From contig CM077594.1 of the NCBI GenBank assembly GCA_039654915.1, positions 87,744,893-87,808,892 on the forward strand: a stretch of 64,000 bases of DNA, given 5' to 3'. The stretch's first letter is position 1. Each line of letters begins with the position of its first letter. The position numbers were made by a program, and so were the translations under genes. The DNA is from Aquilaria yunnanensis. Taxonomy: Eukaryota; Streptophyta; Magnoliopsida; Malvales; Thymelaeaceae. This document shows positions 54,678 through 64,000 of this stretch, piece after piece. A model generated the notes under the pieces. It did no database searches, had not been told where the DNA came from, and worked only from the letters and a program-made list of their open reading frames with translations.

Positions 54678-56092
54678 TGTTGGATTTGTTCTAAGTAAAT
54701 ATTTAATTTTGATGATGACAAGTGAATTATTTTAGTATGCTTAATCTCATTTTATTGGGTCAAAATAGTTTTGTTAAAGTTGTGCTTAAATTTCAAGTAT
54801 TTTAAATGTTATTTCAAAAAATATGTTTTAAGAGCATTGAGGAAAATTGCTTTTGAAAAGAAACTAGTAGGTTATTAACTTAGGTTAATGTTTGAATCAA
54901 ATTTGATTTCCAAATGACAAGTGTTTTTGAGTTGTTTCAAGTTTAATCCATTAAAGTCACAGTTTAACAGGTATTTCTTTCACCTAAGTTTAACTTGCTC
55001 CCAAGTTTATACTTTAATAAGATAAACTGGTTTAATCCGAAGTCTGAGTTTCCTGTGACTTTTCAAAAAGCTTCAATTGACGCGTTAAGATTTGGTTTTA
55101 ACCTGTTAAGTTGAAGTCTGAAAACTTTGTTCAAATTCTACAAGTGGCGCGTTTTTAAGTCAAAGATTTAAATGGCACTCGGACGAATCAGAGGGTGCCA
55201 CCTGTATAGTTCTACTGCGCATTAAATGCTTTGTCTCCAGCTGCGTTTGACCGTTGAAGGGAGAAGTCGAGTTTAACCCGTTAAACTCGGAACTTAACGT
55301 GAAGTCTGAAAGTATCAATTTTTTGCGTAAAAACAGAGCAACGACTCTCCAGTTTTTAAGGAACCTTTTCAGGCATTTCCAGCAGGGTTCCAACGGTCTA
55401 ATAGCTTCTTAAAGAGTATATTTACACTAAGATACATGTTGTAAACCCAACTTGGCAACTAGAAAATAGAATCCATCATCAAAGAGCTCAAACTTGATAT
55501 TTGCCAAGAACTTGTGCTTTCACTTGTTTATCTAACTTTGAGAGTTTCTATTGTTCTTACCACTTTGTCACCTTGTAAACACTATTTTGGTGAGATTGAG
55601 TTGGTGAGGTTTCTAGTTAGCTTCTAGGAAAACTAGTAAGAGAAAGGGTGTTGGTGAGGTTTCTAGTTAGCCTTTAGGAAAACTAGTGAGTGGTTGTGGT
55701 AGAGAGAACTACCAAAAGAGTGTGTACTCTTGTGATTCATAGTGAAGAAGAAAACTCTCAAGTGGTTAACTTGAGGAGAGGAGTAGGCTCTCAAGAGGAG
55801 AGACCGAACCTCTATAAATCCTTGTGTGCAAGCTTCTCTCATTCTCTTTACATACTTGATCTTTGGTTGGTGTTTTATGCAACCATCTTGGTTGAACTTG
55901 TTTGTTTTCAAAAATAATTCAAAGGTTGCTTTCAAAACAAATTTAGGTGGATTATGGTAGTCTTTTTCTGATTAGAATAAGGTTAATTATTGTTCCTTAA
56001 ATTAACTTTGAGTTTGAAGGTTCAAGAACTCATTTTTGGTTTGATTTGGAACCCAACCAATTCACCCGCTCTTGGTTGCATTTGGGCCAACA
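54678..56092 (+). repeat. 3' LTR of element I
   Basis: Starts TGTTGGATTTGTTCTAAG and ends TTGGGCCAACA, next to the TACCT duplication. Confidence 0.9.
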
Positions 56093-56097
56093 TACCT

Positions 56098-56650
56098 GTT
56101 TTAAGCAATAGACAGGACAATTTTGGAGACAATCCTGGATAAGAAGACCTCAAAGCAAATTTGGGATTCAATGAAGAGGAAGTACGAAGGAAATACGAGA
56201 GTAAAATGATCTATATTGCAAGCATTGAGGAAGGAGTTTGAAACACTGGAGATGAAGATAGATGGAAGCATCACCATGTATTTTGCACGAGTCATGACAA
56301 TAGCCAACAAGATGAGGGCACAAGGAAAGGTAATGCAAGATGTTACCATTGTTGAGAAAATTCTTAGGTCCTTGATGGACAAATTTAACTATATTGTTTC
56401 GTTCCATTGAGGAGTCTAAGGATATAGATAAGTTGTCCATTGATGAACTTCAAAGTTTATTAATTGTACATGAACAGAAGTTTCGTAAGACAAATGGGGA
56501 AGAGCATGCCTTGAAGGTGAGTTCGAAATAAAAGATAACGACCAGAGGAAGGGGCATAGGCAACTTTCAAGGAAGAGAAAGAGGTAGAGGTAGAGGAAGC
56601 TTCAATCGAGCCATGGCTAAATGCTTTAAGTGCCATAAGCTCGGGCACTA
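56098..56650 (+). pseudogene. Gag of copia H, resumed after element I
   Basis: Continues the N-terminal part with RTILETILDKKTSKQIWDSM, then a stop, then 56216-56410 (ALRKEFETLEMKIDGSITMY, MTIANKMRAQGK, VEKILRSLMDKFNYIV). This is the standard UBN2 Gag region of copia elements. A frameshift and stop at about 56408 follow. An RG-rich stretch precedes the zinc knuckle CFKCHKLGHYQYEC at 56622-56663. Confidence 0.85.
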
Positions 56651-56963
56651 CCAGTATGAGTGCCCATCTTGGAACAAGGAGGCGAATTATGCTCAGTTTG
56701 ATGAGGAAGAGGAACTACTGCTGATGTCCTACGTAGAAATGCAAGATGGGAAAAAGAAAGAGGTCTGGTTCCTGGATTCCTGTTGCTCGAAACCACATGT
56801 GTGGAGATGGCCAACATTCAGTGAGATAGATGAAGCCTTCAGGCAAATAGTGAAGCTGGGAAATAACACCAGGATGAACGTGCTTGGGAAGGGGAATGTA
56901 AAGTTGAATATAAATGGAGTAAATCATATGGTGAAAGAGGTGTTCTACATTCCTAAACTCTAG
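56613..56963 (+). pseudogene. Zinc knuckle and protease region of copia H
   Basis: The frame opens with AKCFKCHKLGHYQYECPSWN, then VWFLDSCCSK, corresponding to the copia protease active site WxLDSGxS. The glycine after the catalytic DS is a cysteine here, and the following H-C/D region is altered, so the protease is probably inactive. The C-terminal part (VKLGNNTRMNVLGKGNVKL, VFYIPKL) matches the family, and a stop falls where copia polyproteins normally continue with xNLLSIGQL. Confidence 0.88.
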
Positions 56964-57129
56964 AACAATCTCTTGAGTATAGGACAGGTACAGGAAAAGG
57001 GTTTGGCAATCTTGATTCAGTCCGGAACGTGTCGCTTATATCATCCTAATAAGGGTTTGATCATGCAGACCAACATGACGGCAAATCGCATGTTCGTGTT
57101 GATTTCTCAGTCCCAATTCAAGAAAGAAG

Positions 57130-58210
57130 CTTGCTTTCATAGTGCTGCATAGAATTTGTCACATTTATGGCATTGTAGATATGCTCATCTAAGCCACAAG
57201 GGACTGAAAATACTGCAAGACAAAAGAATGGTTTGAGGCTTGCCATAATTACAAGCTTCTACAGAAATATGTACTGATTGCATAAGAGGCAAACAACATC
57301 GGGATCCAATTTCCAAGAAAAGTCAGTGAAAAGCAACTGAGCAATTGCAATTGGTTCATGCTGATATTTGTGCCCCCATTTCTCTACCTTCAAACAGTTA
57401 AAAAAGGTACATTTTATGCTTCATAGACGATTATTCTTGTAAAACATGGACAATATTCTTGCTAGTAAAATTGTGGAAAAGGAAATTGGTCTTCTTATTA
57501 ATTGTCTACGTACAGATAGGGGAGGTGAATTTAATTCAGTGGAGTTTAACGAGTATTGTAAGTAGAATGGAATCAAAAGATAGTTGACCACTGCTTATAC
57601 TCCACAACAAAATGGAGTGGCGCTGAATGCAAGAACAGGACAGTGATGCATCTTGTTAGAGCCTTTTTGTTTGAAAAGAAGGTTTCAAAAACTTTTTGGA
57701 CAGAAGCAGTGCGATGGACAGTGCATGTTCTTAATCGGTCTCCTACATTAGCAGTGAAGAACATGACCCCTGAGGAGGCGTGGAGTGGAGTGAAGCCATC
57801 AGTGGAGCATTTTAGAGTCTTTAGGTGTGTGGGGCATGTTCATATTCCAGATAATAGAAGGACTAACGTTGAAGACAAAAGTGTCAATTGCATGCTCCTG
57901 CGTGTAAGTGATGAATCAAAAGGCTGCAAGTTTTATGATCCTATTGCAAAAAAGATCATAGTGAGCCGAGATGTGATCTTCGAAGAAAAAGGGCAGTGGA
58001 ATTGGGACACAAGCCACAAAGAAGAATTGCTGGTGGATTTGGAGTGGGAAGACAACAAGAATAATGATAAGAGTGAAGCAAATAGAGAAGAGGGGGAAGG
58101 TGCTTTGGAAGCTGATAGCAACGACGACATGAATGCTAGGGAAGGTAGAAACAGATACCCTCATTCGTGGATGGAGGATTGCATTTCAGGAGAAGGCCTA
58201 TCTAAAGGTG
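57130..58210 (+). pseudogene. Integrase of copia H
   Basis: The zinc-binding region LWHCRYAHLSHKGLKIL lies near 57160-57220, then CTDCIRGKQHR near 57270. Core pieces with stops include VHADICAP near 57355 and IDDYSCKTW near 57425. A deletion before LLINCLRTDRGGEF (near 57500) and the block 57643-58200 (RAFLFEKKVSKTFWTEAVRW, VLNRSPTLAVKNMTPEEAWS, then FRVFRCVGHVHIP, KGCKFYDP, SRDVIFEE) complete it. The last part is the typical integrase C-terminus before RT. Confidence 0.88.
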
Positions 58211-59000
58211 AAGATGCTGTCAACATGGCGCTGATAAAATCCACAAATCCAGAAAGCTTTGAACAAGCAGTAAAATGTGAAAAATGGAGACAAGCAATGA
58301 AAGCTGAAATTAAAGCTATTGAGAAAAATCAGACCTTGGAATTGATTGAGTTACCGAATGGTGCACAAAGGATAGGGGCCAAGTGGATTTACAAAACAAA
58401 ATTGAATGAAATAGGAGAAGTAGATAAATACAAAGCATGGAGTAGATTACACTGAAGTTTTTGCACCAGTAGCAGGGATGGACACAGTAAGAATGGTGAT
58501 AGCACTTGCTGCACAACGAAGCTGGACAATATTCCAGCTTCATGTCAAATTTGCCTTCTTGCATGGTATCTTGAGTGAGGATGTGTACGTACAACAACCA
58601 AAAGGCTATGAGAAGAGAGGGAAAAAACACATGGTTTAGTCATTTTGGGTCACATTTTGTTGCTAAAGATTTCCAGAAGAGTCAGAATGAACAAACCCTC
58701 TTTTTCAAAAGGAATGGAGGTAAAATTCTTATTTTAATATTTATGTAGATGATCTCATTTATACTGGCAATGATGAAGTTATGATGAGTAGTTTCAAGAA
58801 ATCAATGCAAAAGGAGTTTGATATGACAGATTTGGGAAAGATGAGGTCCTTTCTTGGAATCAAAGTGTTGCAAGAGCCTGATGGAGTTTATATCTGTCAA
58901 AGGAAATATGTCGTTGAAATATTAAAGCGACAAGGAAGACTGCAATTCAGTTTGCAATCTGATTGCGCCAAGCCATAAATTATGCAAAGATGAAGAAGGG
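58211..59000 (+). pseudogene. Reverse transcriptase of copia H
   Basis: WRQAMKAEIKAIEKNQTLEL and GAKWIYKTKLNE (58286-58425), then after a one-base shift DYTEVFAPVAGMDTVRMVIA and WTIFQLHVKFAFLHGILSE (58449-58585). In the last segment the catalytic DVK(S/T)AFLHG region reads HVKFAFLHG, with H in place of the catalytic D. A deletion follows at about 58635-58660. The YVDDLIYTGND motif is at about 58744-58776, then FLGIKVLQEPDGVYICQRKY. Broken by stops and shifts. Confidence 0.88.
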
Positions 59001-59042
59001 GTCAGAGTTTATGAAACATACTTCAAGCAAATAGTAGGTAGC

Positions 59043-59692
59043 TTGATGTATATCACAGCTACGCGTCCAAACCTGATGTTTGTAGTAAGCTTAATAAGTC
59101 AATTCATGTCAAATCCAACTGAGTTACATGTTCAGGCTGCAAAAAGGGTTCTCAGGTACTTGAGAGGAACGATTAATCACAGCATATTTTCTATCAGAGG
59201 AGGGACTGAAGAATTGATGGCCTTCATAGACAGTGATTACGCCGGAGACATGGAAGACAAGAAGAGCAATTTTGGATACGTCTTCTTAATGAATAGATGA
59301 GTTGTAGCATGGTGTTCAAGAAAACAACCAGTTGTTACAGTCTCCACAACTGAAACTGGTTTCATTGCAGCAGCTGGCTATGCTTGTCAAGCTGTAGGGA
59401 TGAGAAGAGTCTTGAAAGAGCTAGGACATGCACAAGAGGGCAGTACAACCATAATGTGTGATAATAGTTGTGCCATAAAGCTGTCAAGAAACCCAGTTAT
59501 GCATGGCAGAAGTAAACACATTAATGTTCGATTTCACTTCTGGAGGGATTTAACTAAGGAATGAGCCATTGAGATGGTTTATTGTGGAACACATGATCAG
59601 GTTGGAGATATGTTAACAAAACCATTGAAGCTGGAAGATTTTCAGAGGCTTTGCGCACAACTTGGAGTCCAAGAAGTTCCTGAAGTAAACTA
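59043..59692 (+). pseudogene. RNase H and 3' end of pol, copia H
   Basis: The frame reads MYITATRPNLMFVVSLISQF, then AKRVLRYLRGTINHSI, SDYAGDMEDKKSN, a stop where a glycine is usual (59298-59300), CSRKQPVVTVSTTETGFIAA, CDNSCAIKLSRNPVMHGRSK, FHFWRDL and DMLTKPLKLEDFQRL. This is the standard copia RNase H with catalytic D/E positions retained, terminated normally near 59692. Confidence 0.88.
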
Positions 59693-59715
59693 ATTGTAGT
59701 CACCACAATTACTTT

Positions 59716-59842
59716 AAGGGAAGGATTGTTACGATAAGCTTGCTTGTTTTTAGAGTTTCAGCTTGAATAAAATTCCTAGTTTTTAGCAGTAAAGATGAGT
59801 TTTGTTTTTCTCGTTGTATCCTCCACGTGCAAGCAAATGTGG
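59716..59842 (+). repeat. PPT and start of 3' LTR of copia H
   Basis: The PPT AAGGGAAGGAT at 59716-59726, then the LTR from TGTTACGATAAGCTTGC (59727), which follows the 5' LTR for about 115 bases until element J interrupts it at 59843. Confidence 0.85.
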
Positions 59843-60691
59843 TGTTGGATTTGTTCCAAGTAAATATTTAATTTTGATGATAACAAGTAAATTGTTTTAA
59901 TGTGCTTAATCTCATTTTATTGGGTAAAAATAGTTTTGTTAAAGTTGTGCTTAAAATTCAAGTATTTCAAGTGTTATTTCAAAAAATATGTTTTAAGTTT
60001 GATGAAGAAACATGTTTTTAAAGAGAATTTGGTAAGTCATCAGAATATATTAATGTTTGAATCAAGTTTATTTTACAAATGACAAGTATTTCTAAGTTGC
60101 TCCCAAGTCTATGCTTTAATGAGTTAAAATAGTTTAATTCAAAGTCTGGAAGTGCTGTCTATTTTCTGAGTATCAGGTAACGTGTTAAACTTCGAGCTTA
60201 ACCTGTTAAGTCGAAGCCTGAAAGTTTCATTCAAATTGTACGAGTGGGGCGATTTTAGTCAAAGATTCAAATAACACGCAGATGAATTAGAGGACGCCAC
60301 CTGGACACTATGGCAGAACTTTTTATGACCTGTCTCTAGCAATTTTTTGACCGTTGGAGGACGAAATTGAGTTTAACCCGTTAAACTCGAAACTTAACGC
60401 GAAGTCTGAAAACTCGGTTTTTTGCACAAAAAACAGAGCAAGACATAGTGGAGGAAATCTCAAGTGGGCAAGCTTGAGAAGAGGACGTAGACTCCAGTTG
60501 GTGGAGTTGAATCTCTATAAATCCCGGTGAACTCTTTTCTTTATCCTCCTTTATTTACTTGGTTTATTTGAGCTTAACTTTATTTGGTTTGTTCTTGATC
60601 TTTGGTTGAGTGAATTTAGTTGTAAATTTGATTTTGCTAACGTTTTTAAAACAACCAATTCACCCTTCTCTTGGTTGCACTTGGGCCAACA
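59843..60691 (+). repeat. 5' LTR of element J (internally deleted)
   Basis: TGTTGGATTTGTTCCAAG to TTGGGCCAACA. Compared with the 3' LTR copy, the sequence after the AAAAAACAGAGCAA-like segment (about 60441) jumps to a distal part of the LTR, so several hundred bases are missing. Confidence 0.85.
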
Positions 60692-60754
60692 ATTGGTATT
60701 AAAGCTTAGTGATTTTTGTTTTCAAAATCTTGCGGTTTAAAAATCAAAAGATCC

Positions 60755-62410
60755 ATGGAAACCACTAGTTTTATGCATCTTGAAGGGCAAAGTACATCTA
60801 GGCCACCATTGTTTGATTCTACAAATTTTAGTTGGTGGAAAACTAGGATGGAGATTCATATTAAAGCTATTGATTATGCTTTATGGAGAATTATCAAAGA
60901 TGGTCCTAATATTCCTTTAAAAGTAGTCGATGGTAAACAAGTATCAAAATATTCAAAAGAATTTAAATCGGAGGATGATGCTATGTGCACTATGAATGCT
61001 AGAGCTATGAATATTATATATTGTGCACTAACCTCCAATGTGTTCAATTTAGTCTCTTATTGTAATGATGCTAGGGAAATATGGAACAAGTTGTTGGTGA
61101 CATATGAAAGAACTTCACAAGTCAATGACACCAAGGTGCATATGCTAGTTAGAGCATATGAACTTTTCACCATGGAGCCAAGAGAGAGCATTCAAGATAT
61201 GTTCAAAAGGTTCAATGAAATTCTTACACCACTCAAGTTGCTTGGAAAGGAATATACAAATGAAGAGTTGGTGAAGAAAATCTTGTGGAGCTTGCCTTCT
61301 TCATGGAAAAGTATAGTTGAAGCTATTAATGAAGGTGGAAGCGTCAAGACCATGCATATCGATGAGCTATTTGGGAAATTATTGACATATGAGATGAAGG
61401 AGCAAGAGGAAGAAAGGCTCAACAACAAGAACAAGTTAATGGCCTTCAAAGTTAAAGAAGATGATTCATCTTCAACTTCTTCAAATGAAGATGATTCGGA
61501 TGATGTAGCAATCTTGACCAAGAAGTTCAAGAAAATTATCAAGAGGTCAAAGAATAAAGGTTCTAGAGGCAAAAAGAATGAGATCACTTGCTACAAGTGT
61601 AAGGAGCTTGGACATCTACAATTTGATTGTCCATTGAACAAACCAAAGAAGTACAAAAATCACAAGAGAGGAAAGAAGAAACTTAGAGCTATGGCGGCGT
61701 GGAGTGATAGTTGCTCATCCAATAGTGAAAGCTCATCATCATCAAATGACACAAGTGATTAAGCCAATCTTTGCTTGATGGTTGAAGAAGATGAAGTCTC
61801 TTCAAATCAAAGCTACCCCAACTTGTGTCTCACGGCAAAATAAGAAAATGAGGTAACAAGTACTTATTCTAGTAACACATCACCATCCTCATCATGCTCA
61901 TCTAGTTGTTCATATGAAGAATTATTAGATGCATTTCATGAGCTTTTCAAAAATTCAAAAAGACTTGTAAAAAAGATTGATGAATTGAAGGTTGTAAATG
62001 CTTCTTTAACAAAAGAAATAGATGACTTAAAGAAGGAGAACTTAGATATTAGTTTATCCTTGAGACAAGAAATAGATGAATTGAAAAAGGATAAATTTGA
62101 TCGTAGTCAATCTTTATCGAGATTTGTCAAAGGTAAAGAAAAACTTGATTTATTGCTTGGTGCTCAAAAGAGAGTCTATGACAAAGCGGGAATTGGTTTT
62201 AATCCTTTAATGAAGGAAAGAAAATTTGGCAATAGATTTATTGATGCATCCTCATCCTCATCAAGTAGTTCATTTGTAACATGTCATGCTTGTGGTGGAA
62301 AAGGTCATTATTCTTATGAATGCATGTTCAAAAGAGGAAAAGTTCTTTTTGGTTACAAATTAGTATGGGTTCCTAAAGGAATTAAAATTATTGGAGCTAA
62401 CCCTCAATGA
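60755..62410 (+). pseudogene. Gag of element J, broken by stops
   Basis: Collinear with the intact Gag of element I throughout. It begins METTSFMHLEGQ at 60755, which is preferred over an upstream ATG at 60716 because it aligns with the start of I. The first zinc knuckle reads CYKCKELGHLQFDC and the second CHACGGKGHYSYEC. Three in-frame stops interrupt it: TAA at 61760-61762, TAA at 61841-61843, and TGA at 62408-62410 close to the normal end. The frame is otherwise unshifted, so decay is by point substitutions. Confidence 0.92.
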
Positions 62411-62930
62411 CCCAAAGAAATTTGGGTACCAAAAATCAAAAATTGAAATCTCATGTAGGTTGCTAGAGTATGGAGCAATCAAAGAATGATTCTATACATG
62501 AGGCTCTAAGCACTTGGAAGGAATGAACTTGAAGCACAATGACAAATGCTTGAGACAAAGTTCATTTGTGGTAACATTGTTGATTTTATTTGGTTAATGA
62601 TAATGATTGATACATTGAGTTATTTGGTTGTAATATGTTGCTTAATAAGTATATATGAGTTATTCATAATTCTTGAAAGATTTGTGATGTGTTTTATGTT
62701 ACCATGATTATTGTAGATTTGTTCTAATAATATGATTTTTTATGGAAAATATTATGTTACTAGCCTATTAGGTGATATTTGGCTATTTTGCTTGATCTAG
62801 AAAGGGGGAGAAATTTTTTTTGCTCGGACTAAGGAGGAGCATGCTTTCTTTTAAAAATTCCTTTAAGTTTATATGTCTTGATTAAGGGGGAGCTTATTGC
62901 ATGTTGTGATAACTTTGTTTGAAATTTTTT

Positions 62931-62993
<63 letters not shown>

Positions 62994-63100
62994 TAATTTT
63001 TTGAATGTTATATGTATTTTTTGAAAGGTTAATGATTGTTGTTTGAATGTTATATGTGTTCTTTTAAATATAGTTTTGTCATCATCAAGAAGGGGGAGAT
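62411..63100 (+). other. 3' non-coding region of element J with PPT and (TA)n
   Basis: As in element I, purine tracts GAAAGGGGGAGAAA (near 62800) and AAGGGGGAGC (near 62885), and the PPT AGAAGGGGGAGAT at 63088-63100. A (TA)n run fills 62934-62991, absent from element I. Confidence 0.8.
62934..62991. repeat. (TA)n microsatellite, about 29 units
   Basis: An uninterrupted TA run inside the non-coding region of element J. Confidence 0.97.
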
Positions 63101-64000
63101 TGTTGGATTTGTTCCAAGTAAATATTTAATTTTAATGATGACAAGTGAATTATTTTAATGTGCTTAATCTCATTTTATTGGGTAAAAATAGTTTTGTTAA
63201 AGTTGTGCTTAAAATTCAAGTATTTCAAGTGTTATTTCAAAAAATATGTTTTAAGTTTGATGATGAAACATGTTTTTAAAGAGAATTTGGTAAGTCATCA
63301 AAATATATTAATGTTTGAATCAAGTTCATTTTACAAATGACAAGTGTTTCTAAGTTACTCCCAAATCTATGCTTTAATGCGTTAAAATAATTTAATTCGA
63401 AGTCTGGAAGTGCTGTCTATTTTCTGAGTATCAAGTAACGTGTTAAACTTCGAGTTTAACCTGTTAGGTCGAAGCCTGAAAGTTTCATTCAAATTGTACG
63501 AGTGGTGCGATTTTAGTCAAAGATTCAAATAGCATGCGGACGAATCAGAAGACTCCACTTGGACACTATGGCAGAACTTTTTATGACCTGTCTCTAGCCA
63601 TTTTTTGACTATTGGAGGACGAAATCGATTTCAACCCGTTAAACTCGAAACTTAACGCGAAGTCTGGAAACTCGGTTTTTTGCACAAAAAACAGAGTAAC
63701 GGTCACCAGAATTTGTGAAACTTTTTTAGACGACTCTAGCAGGTTTCCAACGTCTCTTTGGCCCCCAAATGAGTATAAAAATATGGAGAAATACTTTGGG
63801 AACGAACTTGGCAATAAGATCAAAGATTCATCATCAAATGCTCATCAAAGTGTTCATCATTTCAGAAAAGAGCCAAGTTTTGTGCTTTCAGAGTGCTATT
63901 GTGTGAGCTTGTGAATTTGTAAACATTTCATGTCTTAGAATCTCTTAAGTGTAGAGTGGTGTCTAGTGAGCATTGAAGAAAACTAGGGAGTGGTTTCTAG
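63101..64000 (+). repeat. 3' LTR of element J, cut by window end
   Basis: Begins TGTTGGATTTGTTCCAAG after the PPT and follows the 5' LTRs of I and J. It still continues at base 64000, in the segment GAAGAAAACTAGGGAGTGG, the counterpart of GGAAAACTAGTGAGTGG at 51802 in element I. Confidence 0.88.

Larger units (their letters stand above)
50847..56092 (+). mobile_element. Gag-only, Sirevirus-like LTR element I, TSD TACCT
   Basis: LTRs at 50847-52221 and 54678-56092, both TGTT...CCAACA, and a perfect 5-bp TSD TACCT (50842-50846 and 56093-56097). The 2456-bp interior has a tRNA-Met PBS, one intact gag and a PPT, and no protease, integrase, RT or RNase H. The long charged Gag with two zinc knuckles and the several GGGGGA tracts before the 3' LTR point to a Sirevirus (SIRE/Maximus) derivative. 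Its organisation is that of the non-autonomous terminal-repeat elements with a gag domain. Confidence 0.9.
50298..64000 (+). mobile_element. Ty1/copia element H with two nested insertions, 3' end off window
   Basis: A plus-strand copia element with a 249-bp 5' LTR (50298-50546), a tRNA-Met PBS, gag, protease, integrase, reverse transcriptase and RNase H in copia order, a PPT and a 3' LTR starting at 59727. Element I sits in its gag (50847-56092) and element J in its 3' LTR (from 59843). All domains carry stops, frameshifts or deletions. It inserted next to or within an exon-like block of a minus-strand gene. Confidence 0.88.
59843..64000 (+). mobile_element. Gag-only, Sirevirus-like LTR element J, 3' LTR runs off window
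   Basis: The same family and layout as element I: 5' LTR (59843-60691), a decayed tRNA-Met PBS (about 60694), gag only, PPT-like tracts, and a 3' LTR from 63101 past the window end. No pol. Gag is broken. The 5' LTR is only 849 bp because it lacks a central segment that the 3' LTR retains (from about 63690 on). Confidence 0.88.

Noticed and set aside
56626..56927. Minus-strand frames opposite copia H protease
   Set aside because: Shadows of the plus-strand zinc knuckle/protease frame.

Overview
The window is nuclear DNA of a flowering plant, most likely a dicot; the species cannot be told from sequence alone. The evidence is AT-rich intergenic DNA, a CC-NB-LRR resistance gene, a plant L1-type LINE with a zf-RVT domain and a plant-type RNase H, and typical plant LTR retrotransposons (tRNA-Asp-primed Athila-like elements, a Tekay-like chromovirus, Ty1/copia and Sirevirus-like elements). 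Most of the window is a nested transposon graveyard. No intact host gene is visible.

Left part (1-13.4 kb): a LINE cut by the left edge (1-6092, plus strand) ends in a poly(A) tail placed exactly inside the LRR part of a minus-strand CC-NB-LRR gene (6093-8543). That gene also has a frameshift between its CC and NB-ARC parts. Upstream of it the start and 5' flank of the gene recur twice as truncated copies (about 9.4 and 11.05 kb) with duplicated AT-rich flanks, the remains of a local tandem expansion.

Middle (13.4-28.4 kb): small non-autonomous DNA transposons with recognisable ends and target-site duplications (TSDs): Mutator-like elements at 13431-14606 and 15590-16348, hAT elements at 17574-18237 and 24692-25937, and a long-TIR element at 26268-27695. 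Among them lies an LTR element with a perfect tRNA-Asp PBS and a PPT but no gag or pol (19434-23785).

28.4-45.5 kb: a layered nest on the minus strand. A Tekay-like element (gag and protease remain, about 40231-43651) is broken by an Athila-like element (about 28410-40230). The Athila-like element in turn carries a Stowaway MITE in its 3' LTR, one solo LTR in gag (32970-35502, TSD TTACC) and another in its 5' LTR (37342-40183, TSD ACAAG). Its pol has been reduced by deletion to a protease and an integrase tail.

Right part (45.5-64 kb): exon-like blocks on the minus strand (45.9, 49.9-50.3 kb) may belong to a host gene. The most distal block is cut by a Ty1/copia element (50298 onward). That copia element has been hit twice by one family of gag-only, Sirevirus-like LTR elements: once in gag (50847-56092, TSD TACCT, intact 562-residue Gag) and once in its 3' LTR (59843 to beyond the window, Gag broken by stops). 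These gag-only elements, with two zinc knuckles, several PPT-like tracts and no pol, are the most unusual system in the window. They would need reverse transcriptase and integrase supplied in trans.
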